From positions 103,882 through 167,881 of the forward strand of contig NZ_FNHH01000009.1 in NCBI RefSeq assembly GCF_900103545.1: a stretch of 64,000 nucleotides of DNA. The letters are read 5' to 3'. The stretch comes from Daejeonella rubra. Lineage in GTDB: Bacteria > Bacteroidota > Bacteroidia > Sphingobacteriales > Sphingobacteriaceae. Positions 17,914-27,608 of the stretch are shown one piece after another. The notes under the pieces were generated by a model that saw nothing but the letters and a program-made list of their open reading frames with translations, was not told the DNA's origin and ran no database searches. Position numbers and translations under genes: made by a program. Each line of letters starts with the position of its first letter. Positions within the stretch are counted from its first letter, which is position 1.

Positions 17914-20900
17914 ATGCAGCTTACCCAACTGGAAATTAAAGGTTTTAAAAGCTTTGGTGATAAAATCACGATCAACTTTAACGAAGGTGTGACTGCTATT
18001 GTCGGACCTAATGGTTGCGGGAAGTCGAATGTTGTGGATGCAATACGCTGGGTACTCGGAGAACAGAGTACACGAATGCTGCGCTCTGAAAAGATGGAAA
18101 ATATTATTTTCAACGGCACAAAAACCCGCAAGCCTTCCAATCTTGCAGAGGTATCCCTAACCTTTGATAATACCAAAAATATACTTCCGACAGACTTCAC
18201 CAAGGTTACCATTACCCGAAAGCTCTATCGCTCAGGTGAGAGTGAATACAGGCTAAATGATGTTCATTGTCGTTTGAAGGATATTACAGACCTTTTCCTG
18301 GATACCGGGATCGGGTCAGACTCCTACTCTATTATTGAGCTTAAAATGATCGATGAGATCATTGCCAACAAAGACAATTCACGACGTGCATTATTTGAAG
18401 AGGCTTCCGGGATATCCAAATACAAACTTCGGAAGAAACAAACCTTCAACAAGCTAAAAGATACAGAAGCAGATCTGAGCCGGGTTGAGGATCTGCTATT
18501 TGAAATAGATAAAAACCTTAAAACACTTGAAAATCAGGCCAAAAAGGCTGAGCGCTACTTTAAATTAAAAGAGCAGTATAAAAGTCTAAGCATCATGCTT
18601 GCTTCCTTTCGAATAATTAGTTTCAGGGAATCACTTGCAAGGCTTGAAGACAAGGAGCAACAACATTCCCTTAGTAATACCGGGATCAGTACTTCAATTA
18701 GTAATCTGGAAGCTTTAATACAGCAGCTAAAACTGGATAATTTGAACCTGGAGAAGAACCTGTCCATTCAACAAAAAGCAAGTAATGAATTTATATCTAA
18801 GATCAGGAATTATGAGAGTGAAAAAAAGCTAAAAAACGAACAATTAAGATTTCTGGAGGATAAAAAAAGCAGGCTGAGTGATGAATTAGAAAAAGACAGA
18901 AATCAATTAAATCATGTTTTTTACAATCAGAAACGCTTGAATGAAGAACATCTTCAGGAAAGTGAAATTCTTGAAAAACTTAGAAATACTGTATCATCGC
19001 AGCAACTGGAAATAACTGAACTAAGAACCAGGCAGCAAAAGTCGAAGTCAGAACTGGATACATACAGCACAGAAAACAACGAGCTTCAGAACCAGGTGTA
19101 TAAACTTGAAAAAGATATTGCGATCCTTCATATCCAAAAAGATGCTCTTTATCAGGAAGGTAGCCGTAACATGGAGGATGCCCGTTCAAAAGAGACTGAA
19201 CTGAACGAGTTTAATAAAGTGATTGCTGAGATCGGTAGCAGACTGGAGAGCAAGCAAAAGGAATTTAATCACAATAAAGAGCTTGAAGATGAGCTTAACA
19301 GACAAATTCAGCGAAGTACTGAACAGTTAAAAGAATTTAAAGAATCACTGAATCAGGAAAGCCGAAAACTAGACTCTAAGCAAAACGAATATAATCTGAC
19401 CAAATCGATGGTTGACAATCTGGAAGGATTTCCGGAATCAATTCGTTTTCTGAAAAAAAATACTGCCTGGGCGAAACAGGCTCCCCTATTTTCAGACATT
19501 TTGTTTTGTCGCGAAGAATACCGGATCGCGATTGAGAACTATCTTGAACCTGTAATGAACCATTATGTTGTTGAAACACAATCGGAGGCTATTCAGGCCA
19601 TCCAATTGCTTAATGATTCATCAAGAGGACGGGCAAACTTCTTCATACTGGATGCCCTTAATAAAATAGCTAAACGTACTACCGATAATTTAACTAGTCA
19701 AAACCTGATTCCTGCACTGGAAATAATTGATACGGATTCAAAATACCGTCCGCTGTGCGAAATACTTTTATACAATGTTTATCTCCTGGAATCAGGTGAT
19801 GAACAGGAAATTAAGTCCTCATTGCCAGAAGAACAATACGTAATTCTTAGTAAATCAGGGATGTTCTCTAAGACCCGAATTGGAATGTCAGGAGGCTCTG
19901 TAGGATTATTTGAAGGTAAGCGAATCGGACGTGCTAAAAACCTTGAAAAGCTTAACAAAGAGATCCATACAACAGAAGCAGGAATCATAAAATTAAAAAA
20001 TGAAATTTCATTTGAGGATGAAAAACTTAAAAACCTACTTGATTCATCCCAAAAGGAACAGTTACAATTAGTGCAGGTAGAAATTAACAAGTTAGGTAAT
20101 GAGTTTACTTCAGTAAAGACAAAACAAGAACAATACCTGGCATTTATTGAAAACAGCCTGAACAGAAAACAAGACATAGAACTTAAGATTTCCAGTATCA
20201 GCAATGAATTATTGGCTTCTGAGCCCCTACTATTGGAATTAAAGAACAGTAAAGAAATTAAGCAGGCCCAACTCCTCAGTTTTCAGCAGGAGTATAATGA
20301 CCTTGCTGAGTCGCTTAACATAAAATCGGGATTTTACAATCAGGAAAATATACGGTTTCATCAGCAGCAGAACAAAGTCTCAGGAATAGAAAAGGATCTC
20401 GAATACAGAGAAAGTCAGCAACGAACATTCGAAACCAGAATAGAATCCAATCAGGCAGAATTTGAGAAAACACAAATTAGTATCAAGGATGCTTTACAGC
20501 ATGCAGATCATTCGGATGAAGATCTGATTGCAATGTATGCACAGAAAGAAGAGTTTGAAATTGCTGTAAGAGATTCCGAACAGGCATATTATACCTCACG
20601 TGGAAAGATCACTGAGATCGAAGAAAATATTAGTACTCTGCGTCGTAATAAAGAACAGTCAGACCTTATCAGCAACGAGTTAAAAGATCAGAAAACAGCT
20701 ATCAAACTGGAGTTAAATGCCTTAAAAGAAAGATTATCCGTTGAATTTTCAATTGATATTTCCGATCTGCTGGATGAAGAGATAAATACCGAAAATGGGT
20801 CTGAAAACGAGCAGGATCTGCGTGAGAAAACGGAACGGCTCAAAAGGCAGCTTGATGAATTTGGTGCGATTAATCCTATGGCTATGGAAGCCTATCAGGA

Positions 20901-21465
20901 GATGAATGAGCGGTATACATTCATTCAATCACAGAAAAAAGATCTTGCAGAAGCTAAGGCATCCTTATTACAGACAATTAAAGAAATAGATGATACCGCA
21001 AAAGAAAAGTTCATGGATGCATTTATAAATGTCAGAACACATTTTATAGAGGTTTTCCGTTCCCTTTTCAATCAGGAAGATAGTTGTGATCTGATATTAG
21101 CCGATCCCTCTAATCCATTAGAATCTGATATTGACATTATTGCAAGGCCAAAAGGTAAAAGACCACTTTCTATAAATCAGCTATCAGGAGGTGAAAAAAC
21201 TCTGACAGCTACAGCTTTACTGTTCTCTCTGTATTTACTAAAACCCGCTCCATTCTGTATATTTGATGAGGTTGACGCTCCTCTTGATGATACGAATATT
21301 GACAAGTTCAATAATATCATTCGTGAGTTTTCAGACCGCTCACAATTTATAATTGTATCCCATAATAAGCGAACAATTGCCAGTACAGACATTATATATG
21401 GTGTTACAATGGCTGAACAAGGTGTATCCAGAGTAGTTGCAGTTGACATTCGCGAAGTTGCTTAA
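17914..21465 (+). CDS. smc: Chromosome segregation ATPase SMC
   Basis: A 1183-aa SMC condensin subunit that loops and compacts DNA for segregation. The N-terminal head has Walker A GPNGCGKSN (31-39). Two long coiled coils flank a hinge region (about 500-650, SRGRANFFILDAL). The C-terminal head has the signature LSGGEKTLTATA and Walker B FCIFDEVDAPLDD. An upstream TTG at 17884 is in frame, but I start at the ATG at 17914 because MQLTQLEIKGFKSFGDK is the conserved SMC N-terminus. ScpA and ScpB are not in this window. It is divergent from the aldo/keto reductase gene. Confidence 0.97.
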   Translation: MQLTQLEIKGFKSFGDKITINFNEGVTAIVGPNGCGKSNVVDAIRWVLGEQSTRMLRSEKMENIIFNGTKTRKPSNLAEVSLTFDNTKNILPTDFTKVTITRKLYRSGESEYRLNDVHCRLKDITDLFLDTGIGSDSYSIIELKMIDEIIANKDNSRRALFEEASGISKYKLRKKQTFNKLKDTEADLSRVEDLLFEIDKNLKTLENQAKKAERYFKLKEQYKSLSIMLASFRIISFRESLARLEDKEQQHSLSNTGISTSISNLEALIQQLKLDNLNLEKNLSIQQKASNEFISKIRNYESEKKLKNEQLRFLEDKKSRLSDELEKDRNQLNHVFYNQKRLNEEHLQESEILEKLRNTVSSQQLEITELRTRQQKSKSELDTYSTENNELQNQVYKLEKDIAILHIQKDALYQEGSRNMEDARSKETELNEFNKVIAEIGSRLESKQKEFNHNKELEDELNRQIQRSTEQLKEFKESLNQESRKLDSKQNEYNLTKSMVDNLEGFPESIRFLKKNTAWAKQAPLFSDILFCREEYRIAIENYLEPVMNHYVVETQSEAIQAIQLLNDSSRGRANFFILDALNKIAKRTTDNLTSQNLIPALEIIDTDSKYRPLCEILLYNVYLLESGDEQEIKSSLPEEQYVILSKSGMFSKTRIGMSGGSVGLFEGKRIGRAKNLEKLNKEIHTTEAGIIKLKNEISFEDEKLKNLLDSSQKEQLQLVQVEINKLGNEFTSVKTKQEQYLAFIENSLNRKQDIELKISSISNELLASEPLLLELKNSKEIKQAQLLSFQQEYNDLAESLNIKSGFYNQENIRFHQQQNKVSGIEKDLEYRESQQRTFETRIESNQAEFEKTQISIKDALQHADHSDEDLIAMYAQKEEFEIAVRDSEQAYYTSRGKITEIEENISTLRRNKEQSDLISNELKDQKTAIKLELNALKERLSVEFSIDISDLLDEEINTENGSENEQDLREKTERLKRQLDEFGAINPMAMEAYQEMNERYTFIQSQKKDLAEAKASLLQTIKEIDDTAKEKFMDAFINVRTHFIEVFRSLFNQEDSCDLILADPSNPLESDIDIIARPKGKRPLSINQLSGGEKTLTATALLFSLYLLKPAPFCIFDEVDAPLDDTNIDKFNNIIREFSDRSQFIIVSHNKRTIASTDIIYGVTMAEQGVSRVVAVDIREVA

Positions 21466-21520
21466 TATTTAAACCGATAATCCTAAAATTAATTACTGTC
21501 TATATCCTGATAAGATCGAT

Positions 21521-22447
21521 ATGAAGAAACTACTAATAACAATTGCTTTACTTACAGGATTTTTGGCAAATGCCCAGGATGTAGATCGTTCTAAATTGCT
21601 TAGAGATATAGAAACGTTATCATCAGATAAGTATGCTGGTAGAAAAACAGGAACAGACGGAAATAATGCAGCAGCGGAATATATTTCTGGAAGATTTAAG
21701 GAGACTGGCCTTAGGTCATTTCAGGACAAGTTCAGACATCCATTTAGTTTTAAAAACAGGAAGTCAGAGCCTATAAACGGAACCAATCTAATTGGGTTTG
21801 TAAAAGGTAAAACAGATGATGTGATCGTAATTTCAGCACATTATGACCATGTGGGAGTAAATAATTCACAGATATATAATGGAGCCGATGATAATGCATC
21901 AGGAGTTTCTGTATTATTAGGAATTGCTGAATATTTCAAAGACCACAAACCCCGGAATACGCTCCTGTTCATCGCTTTTGATGCAGAAGAAATGGGTCTG
22001 CAAGGGGCTTATGCTTTTATAAAAGAACCTTTACCGTCCAGAAACTCCATTATACTGAATGTTAATATGGATATGGTTTCTCATAATGACAAGTCAGAAC
22101 TATATGCTTCAGGTACATACAAAACTCCGGTTTTAAAGGAGATAATAAAAGGTGCGGATGAAAATACAGGAATAAACATCCTGTTTGGCCATGACATTCC
22201 TGGTTCAGGCAAGGATGATTGGACCATGCAAAGTGATCAGGGTCCTTTTGCAAAGGAAAATATACCATTTATTTATTTCGGGGTTGAAGATCATGATGAT
22301 TATCACAAGCCAACTGATATTTTCGCTAATATTAATCAGGATTTTTTTCATTCAGCTTCAATTGCTATACTAAGAAGTATAATTAAACTTGATAAAGACC
22401 TAAATAAGATAAAGGCAAATACCGCAGATTCCTTAAAAACAAAATAA
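21521..22447 (+). CDS. Secreted M28-family zinc aminopeptidase
   Basis: A 308-aa zinc exopeptidase of family M28. A signal peptide (1-18, LLTGFLANAQ) predicts export to the periplasm or beyond. Zinc ligands and catalytic residues of the family are visible: His in ISAHYDHVGV, Asp in NGADDNASGVSVLL, Glu-Glu in FDAEEMGLQGA, Asp in NVNMDMVSHND and His in VEDHDDYHKPTD. It probably trims peptides from the N-terminus as part of peptide scavenging, together with the S46 enzyme elsewhere in the window. It lies 55 bp after smc and just before the RNase P RNA. Confidence 0.93.
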   Translation: MKKLLITIALLTGFLANAQDVDRSKLLRDIETLSSDKYAGRKTGTDGNNAAAEYISGRFKETGLRSFQDKFRHPFSFKNRKSEPINGTNLIGFVKGKTDDVIVISAHYDHVGVNNSQIYNGADDNASGVSVLLGIAEYFKDHKPRNTLLFIAFDAEEMGLQGAYAFIKEPLPSRNSIILNVNMDMVSHNDKSELYASGTYKTPVLKEIIKGADENTGINILFGHDIPGSGKDDWTMQSDQGPFAKENIPFIYFGVEDHDDYHKPTDIFANINQDFFHSASIAILRSIIKLDKDLNKIKANTADSLKTK

Positions 22448-22455
22448 CTATCTTT

Positions 22456-22840
22456 GGATTGCAAGCCGTTCTATCGCCGTGATGCAAATCAAGGAGGAAA
22501 GTCCGGGCAACACAGAGCATTCTGCTTCCTAACAGGAAGGCGCCATAAATTGGTGACGGAAAGTGCCACAGAAAATATACTTCCCGCTCAGGTGGGTAAA
22601 GGTGAAAACGTGAGGTAAGAGCTCACGGCATCACATGGTGACATGAGGTGCGGTAAACCCCAGGAGTTGAAAGACCAAATAGGTTCCGGAAGCGAAGCTG
22701 CTCGTTTCCTTATGCCGCAAATGCGGCATTTTCCGGAATGGGTAGGTCGTTAGATCACGCGAGTAATTACGTGGCTAGATAAATGATAGAATTCCCGAGT
22801 TTTCGGGAAACAGAACCCGGCTTACAGGCTTGCTTTTTAT
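22456..22840 (+). ncRNA. rnpB: RNase P RNA (bacterial type A)
   Basis: The catalytic RNA of RNase P, which matures tRNA 5' ends. The P1 arms pair exactly: GCAAGCC at 22461-22467 with GGCTTGC at 22827-22833. Universally conserved segments are present: GAGGAAAGTCCGGGC (about 22493-22507), GGTAAACCCC near 22652, and the 3' ACAGAACCCGGCTTACAGGC (about 22810-22829). A short T-run follows P1. A perfect 7-bp hairpin (22712-22718 with 22723-22729) sits in the expected P12 arm. Ends are estimates to within about 10 nt. It lies between the M28 peptidase gene and the response-regulator gene. Confidence 0.96.
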
Positions 22841-22948
22841 TAAACTACAATACCTGGATAAGGAATTTAAATTACCAAATAAACTATTAGTTAAATTCCC
22901 TGTTTATCAGGTTTAATTGGCAGGATATTTGAGCTGACGACTATACAT

Positions 22949-24328
22949 ATGGCAAAAATTTTAATCGTAGATGATGAAAGAGCAATCCGTAATACACTAC
23001 GCGAAATCCTTGAATACGAAGAATATCAGGTTGATGATGTAGATAACGGTGCTGACGCATTGGAGCTCATTAGAAAAAATGAGTATGATCTGATCCTTTG
23101 TGATATCAAAATGAATAAAATGGATGGAATGGAAGTTCTCAGCGAAGGACTTAAAATTCAACCAGATTTACCATTTATAATGATCTCAGGGCATGGAACG
23201 GTAGAAACTGCCGTCGAAGCAAGCAAAAAGGGGGCTTATGATTTTATAACCAAACCACCTGACCTGAACCGGCTTCTGCTTACAGTCAGGAATGCGTTGG
23301 AACGCAAGAACCTGGTTACCGAAACCAAGGTTTTAAAGCGTAAAGCCAGTCGAACAAGAGAGATACTTGGAAATTCAGCAGCTATCCAACGAATAAAAGA
23401 TACCATTGAAAGAGTGGCTCCTACTGAAGCCCGTGTATTAATTACCGGAGCTAATGGAAGTGGTAAAGAATTAGTCGCTCGCTGGCTTCATGAAAAATCG
23501 AACCGTGGAAGTTCCGTTTTAGTTGAGGTTAATTGTGCTGCAATTCCTTCTGAATTAATTGAAAGTGAATTGTTTGGTCATGAAAAAGGGTCTTTTACAT
23601 CTGCTATAAAGCAAAGAATAGGAAAATTTGAACAAGCCAGTGGCGGAACTCTGTTTTTAGATGAAATTGGCGACATGAGTCTTTCTGCACAGGCAAAAGT
23701 TCTGCGTGCCCTTCAGGAGAATAAAGTAACCCGTGTAGGTGGTGAAAAAGAAATCGAAGTTGATGTTCGGGTAATTGCTGCAACCAACAAAGATCTTCAA
23801 AAAGAAATTGAAGCAGGTAATTTCAGAATGGATCTTTACCATCGCCTTAGTGTGATCCTTATCCATGTTCCTCATTTAACAGAACGAAAGGAAGACATTC
23901 CGATGATCGCACAAAATTTTTGTGAAGAAATTTGCAAAGATTATGGGATGCCTGTAAAAAAGATCAATGACGCGGCCATGGAAGCATTACAGGCTTTGGA
24001 ATGGACAGGTAACATCAGAGAACTTCGGAATATGATCGAACGTCTGATCATCCTTAGTGATAAAGTAATCACAGATAAAGATGTAAAAGCTTATGCTAAC
24101 CCTGGTTCACTTTCATCCGGATCTGAAAATAGTGCAAGTAATAATCACACAAATTTTGATCAGTTTACAAATTTCCAGGAATACAAAGATTTTGCAGAAC
24201 GTGATTATATAAAGTACAAACTGGAAAAGAATAATTGGAATGTTTCAAAAACAGCTGATGATATTGATATCCAGAGAAGTCATTTATATAGTAAGATTGA
24301 AAAATATGGGCTAAAAAGGGCCGATTAA
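22949..24328 (+). CDS. NtrX-like sigma-54-type response regulator
   Basis: A 459-aa regulator: REC domain (1-120, phospho-acceptor Asp52 in LILCDIKMNKMDG), AAA+ sigma-54-interaction domain (about 140-370) and a C-terminal Fis-type helix-turn-helix (about 420-457). Walker A is GANGSGKE and Walker B is GGTLFLDEIGDM; the arginine-finger/sensor region follows at NIRELRNMIERL. The loop that normally reads GAFTGA reads GSFTSA here. Its Thr is kept, but the second Gly and the Ala differ, so sigma-54 contact is uncertain. The overall sequence is closest to the NtrX group. No sensor kinase gene is adjacent, so the partner must be elsewhere. Confidence 0.9.
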   Translation: MAKILIVDDERAIRNTLREILEYEEYQVDDVDNGADALELIRKNEYDLILCDIKMNKMDGMEVLSEGLKIQPDLPFIMISGHGTVETAVEASKKGAYDFITKPPDLNRLLLTVRNALERKNLVTETKVLKRKASRTREILGNSAAIQRIKDTIERVAPTEARVLITGANGSGKELVARWLHEKSNRGSSVLVEVNCAAIPSELIESELFGHEKGSFTSAIKQRIGKFEQASGGTLFLDEIGDMSLSAQAKVLRALQENKVTRVGGEKEIEVDVRVIAATNKDLQKEIEAGNFRMDLYHRLSVILIHVPHLTERKEDIPMIAQNFCEEICKDYGMPVKKINDAAMEALQALEWTGNIRELRNMIERLIILSDKVITDKDVKAYANPGSLSSGSENSASNNHTNFDQFTNFQEYKDFAERDYIKYKLEKNNWNVSKTADDIDIQRSHLYSKIEKYGLKRAD

Positions 24329-24342
24329 AAGAATATAGTTTA

Positions 24343-24405
24343 AGCCAAAAGCACAAAGCTAAAGCATGTTTTAAGTCCATGCCAGCCTTATCCTTTTGGC
24401 TTTTT
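24343..24405. terminator. Possible compound terminator between convergent genes
   Basis: A 10-bp outer stem (AAGCCAAAAG at 24343-24351 plus flank, with CTTTTGGCTT at 24393-24402) encloses a small GCATG/CATGC hairpin (24364-24382). T-rich sequence follows on the plus strand. It sits between the convergent regulator and pntB. Confidence 0.45.
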
Positions 24406-24414
24406 GCTTTTATC

Positions 24415-25821
24415 TTAAAGCGTTTTTATTTCTGCTACCAATTTTTGAAGTACAGATTTCGCATCTCCAAATAACATGGAAGATTTAGGCTGGAAAAAGA
24501 GTTCATTTTCAATACCTGCATAACCCGGATTCATACTTCTTTTATTAATAATAACCAATTTAGCCAGTTCGACGTCAAGTACAGGCATTCCATAAATTGG
24601 AGATCCGGGGTCTGTTTTAGCTGCAGGGTTTACAACATCATTTGCTCCCAGCACTAAAACAACATCAGTTTGAGGAAATTCTTCATTTGCATGTTCCATT
24701 TCCAGTAATCTGGCATAATCTACATCTGCTTCTGCAAGAAGTACATTCATATGCCCTGGCATACGGCCTGCAACCGGATGGATCGCATAATTAACTTCAA
24801 CACCCTTGTCACTTAGTAATTTTTCAAGTTCATGGCAAACATGCTGAGCCTGAGCAACGGCCAAACCATAGCCAGGAACGATCATCACCTTTTTTGCATA
24901 ACTCATTACAACTGCTGAGTCACTGATACTTATTTCTTTATAGGCTCCCTGATCTTTACTTGCCGCACCTGATGAAGCACCACCAAATGAACCAATCAAT
25001 ACATTACTCAATGGCCGGTTCATGGCTTTACACATCAGGATGGTTAAGATAGTACCTGCTGAGCCAACCAAAATACCACCGGTCAGCATCACAGGATTAT
25101 CATATAAAAATCCACCGAACGCTGCTGCAACCCCTGTAAATGAGTTCAGCAAGGAAATTACAACTGGCATATCTGCCCCACCGATCGGCAAAACAAAAAA
25201 CAATCCGTAAATGATTGACAACACAAAAACCACATAGAACAAGGTTCCTGCAGCAGGATCACCAGAAATAATCAGATAAGCTGAAAGACAAATAATCACT
25301 GCAAAAATAACCAGGTTCATTATATGCTGACCATTGAAGGCAAAATCCTTTATTCTTCCATTAAGTTTTGCCCATGCAATCATACTGCCGGCAAAAGAGA
25401 TAGTACCGATGATCAAACCGGCAAAAATGATCAGTAGTGTGCCACTATCAGTTGCTCCGCCAGACTGAATTTGATGATTAAGATGATCAAATTCTACTAT
25501 TGAGATTAATGCAGCGCAAGCACCACCCATACCATTAAACAGACTGACCATTTCAGGCATAGCTGTCATTTTCACTTTTTTGGCGGCTATAGTACCCAGA
25601 ACGGTACCGATGATCAATGCTGCAAAGATCCAGATATAATTTCCAAGCTTAACTCCACCTTCTTCATATAGGAAAATGGTTCCCAAAATGGAAATTGCCA
25701 TTCCCGCTGCTGCGATAAGGTTTCCTCTTCGGGCACTTTCCGGATGACTTAACATCTTTAATCCGATGATAAACGTTACAGATCCGATCAGGTAACAAAT
25801 GATTAGTATATTTAATTCCAT
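24415..25821 (-). CDS. pntB: NAD(P) transhydrogenase subunit beta
   Basis: Membrane and NADP(H)-binding subunit of proton-translocating transhydrogenase, which couples hydride transfer between NADH and NADP+ to proton movement and supplies NADPH. The 468-aa protein has about eight or nine membrane helices (residues 1-260). A soluble Rossmann domain III follows (about 285-468), with MIVPGYGLAVAQAQH and the NADP-binding VVLVLGANDVVNPAA. The conserved GRMPGHMNVLLAEA segment is also present. It is the last gene of the pntAA-pntAB-pntB group on the minus strand, 59 bp after pntAB. Confidence 0.96.
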   Translation of the reverse strand: MELNILIICYLIGSVTFIIGLKMLSHPESARRGNLIAAAGMAISILGTIFLYEEGGVKLGNYIWIFAALIIGTVLGTIAAKKVKMTAMPEMVSLFNGMGGACAALISIVEFDHLNHQIQSGGATDSGTLLIIFAGLIIGTISFAGSMIAWAKLNGRIKDFAFNGQHIMNLVIFAVIICLSAYLIISGDPAAGTLFYVVFVLSIIYGLFFVLPIGGADMPVVISLLNSFTGVAAAFGGFLYDNPVMLTGGILVGSAGTILTILMCKAMNRPLSNVLIGSFGGASSGAASKDQGAYKEISISDSAVVMSYAKKVMIVPGYGLAVAQAQHVCHELEKLLSDKGVEVNYAIHPVAGRMPGHMNVLLAEADVDYARLLEMEHANEEFPQTDVVLVLGANDVVNPAAKTDPGSPIYGMPVLDVELAKLVIINKRSMNPGYAGIENELFFQPKSSMLFGDAKSVLQKLVAEIKTL

Positions 25822-25880
25822 TCTATTCTAAATTCTTAATGTGAAATTATCTTGAGTATAAAGCTGAAAGCACTAAATTT

Positions 25881-26189
25881 CTATTTTTTCTTTTTAAACA
25901 TTTCCAGCATCCGATCTGTCACCACAAATCCGCCAACCACATTTAAGGTGCCCAGGATCACTGCAAGGAATCCAAGCGTAAGCGCAAGCAGATTATTACT
26001 TTCAGCCTTTCCCATAACAATGATTGCTCCTATTATGACCACACCATGGATGGCATTTGCTCCACTCATCAGAGGGGTATGCAGAACACTGGGTACTCGA
26101 CCAATTACTTCGATTCCTAGAAATACACTCAGAATTACGATGTAGATCATTTCCTGATGCAGCGATAGCCAGCTAAACATTGTTTCCAT
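25881..26189 (-). CDS. pntAB: NAD(P) transhydrogenase subunit alpha, membrane part
   Basis: A 102-aa membrane protein equal to the C-terminal hydrophobic domain of E. coli PntA, encoded separately as in many alphaproteobacteria and Bacteroidota. It shows three hydrophobic helices, including IYIVILSVFLGIEVIGRVP and the conserved VLHTPLMSGANAIHGV loop typical of this domain. It works with PntB in the proton channel. It sits between pntAA (110 bp upstream) and pntB (59 bp downstream), on the same strand. Confidence 0.94.
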   Translation of the reverse strand: METMFSWLSLHQEMIYIVILSVFLGIEVIGRVPSVLHTPLMSGANAIHGVVIIGAIIVMGKAESNNLLALTLGFLAVILGTLNVVGGFVVTDRMLEMFKKKK

Positions 26190-26299
26190 ATTTTTATTTT
26201 AATGATTATATCCGGGTTGCTAATTGCTTATAAAAACAATCGAACAAAAATCTGATACCAATAACCTATTTCTTATTAATTAAATTTAAAACCTAAAAC

Positions 26300-27421
26300 T
26301 TACAAAAGTTCTTTCACTCTTGCATTACAAACCTCGCCATTATATGTGATACAGGTACCCTTGACCAGATCATCTTCAAAATTCAGATTGATCTGTCCTT
26401 CAGCTCCGAAGATCAACTGGAGAAAATTTAAAATATTCTTTCCATAAAGCTTGCTTGCATCAGAAGGCATGGTTCCCTGAAGGTTTGAGTTACCGATAAT
26501 GGTCACATTTTTATAAACCACAGTTTCTCTGTCTTTAGTTTGTGTGGTGTTTCCTCCAGTAGCAGATGCCAGATCAATGATCAGTGAACCGGTTTTCATA
26601 GAATCCAAAATACTGTCAGGTAAAAGTATCGGAGCTTTCTTGCCCGGTATTTGAGCAGTAGTTATGATCACATCTGCTTTTGCAGCAACTTCTGCAATTC
26701 GCTGCTGCTGTTTCTGTTTGTATTCTTCTGTTTGATCTACTGCATATCCACCAGCTTTCGAGGCATCAAGTGCACCTTCGACTTCAATAAATTTCGCCCC
26801 CAAACTCATAACCTCTTCTTTAACAGCTGGCCTGGTATCAAATACTTCCACAACTGCTCCTAATCTTTTAGCTGTTGCAATGGCCTGTAGTCCTGCTACC
26901 CCTGCGCCTAGTATCATCACCTTTGCAGGTGCTATACTTCCTGCAGCGGTCATGAACATTGGAAAATATTTAGGCAACTGCATAGCTGCAAGTAAAACTG
27001 CTTTATACCCTGCAATATTTGCCTGTGAACTTAAAATATCCATGCTCTGAGCCCTGGTAGTGCGGGGGAGCATATCCATGCTAAATGTAGTTAATCCTTT
27101 CCCTGCCCATTCCTTTATTAATTCAAAATTGGCCAGGGGATTATAAACTCCTAAAACAACTGCATCTTTTTTTACATGATTCAAATCCTCATTTGATATT
27201 GGATGAATACTAAGGAGAATATCAGAGTTCTTCAAAACATTCTCTCTTGAGCTGAGCTCAGCGCCCTGTTCTGAATACAGGGAGTCTGATGCAAAAGCAA
27301 GGCTGCCGCAATTATGCTCCGCTAATACATGAATATTCTGTTTTTTGAGTACCGCGATGTGTTCGGGAATTAAAGAAACCCTGGATTCTGAAGTCGGTTC
27401 GCGTAAGATGCCAATAGTCAT
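26300..27421 (-). CDS. pntAA: NAD(P) transhydrogenase subunit alpha, NAD-binding part
   Basis: A 373-aa soluble subunit (domain I) that binds NAD(H) and is related to alanine dehydrogenase. The N-terminus MTIGILREPTSESRVSLIPEH is typical. The Rossmann fold VMILGAGVAGLQAIATAKRLGA lies near 170, followed by VEVFDTRPAVKEEVMSLGA and the DVIITTAQIPGKKAPIL loop. It is shorter than fused PntA because the membrane part is encoded by the next gene. It is the first gene of the transhydrogenase operon; the 187 bp upstream, shared with divergent lepA, must hold its promoter, but I saw no exact -7 match. Confidence 0.95.
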   Translation of the reverse strand: MTIGILREPTSESRVSLIPEHIAVLKKQNIHVLAEHNCGSLAFASDSLYSEQGAELSSRENVLKNSDILLSIHPISNEDLNHVKKDAVVLGVYNPLANFELIKEWAGKGLTTFSMDMLPRTTRAQSMDILSSQANIAGYKAVLLAAMQLPKYFPMFMTAAGSIAPAKVMILGAGVAGLQAIATAKRLGAVVEVFDTRPAVKEEVMSLGAKFIEVEGALDASKAGGYAVDQTEEYKQKQQQRIAEVAAKADVIITTAQIPGKKAPILLPDSILDSMKTGSLIIDLASATGGNTTQTKDRETVVYKNVTIIGNSNLQGTMPSDASKLYGKNILNFLQLIFGAEGQINLNFEDDLVKGTCITYNGEVCNARVKELL

Positions 27422-27592
27422 TGAATTCGCTGTATATAAGTGTTTCAGACAAAATAGTAAAAAAATGTAGTAGTCATATATTCATCATGAAAAAAATACA
27501 AATTCCTCTGGATCAAAAAATATGTATAAATCAAGCGGGAGTAGATCTTGGCATAAATAGAAGAACTAATCCATAATTTGAGCTTAAAAAAC

Positions 27593-27600
27593 TATATTTG
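27593..27600 (+). promoter_or_regulatory. -7 element TAnnTTTG for lepA
   Basis: TATATTTG followed by CGC matches the Bacteroidota -7 consensus and ends 8 nt before the lepA ATG at 27609. A transcript from it would have almost no leader. Confidence 0.65.
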
Positions 27601-27608
27601 CGCTTCAA

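Noticed and set aside
22918..22933. Sigma-54-like -24/-12 element before the NtrX-like regulator
   Set aside because: TGGCAG-N5-TTGAG resembles the consensus, but the key C of the -12 GC pair is missing, so I do not call it.
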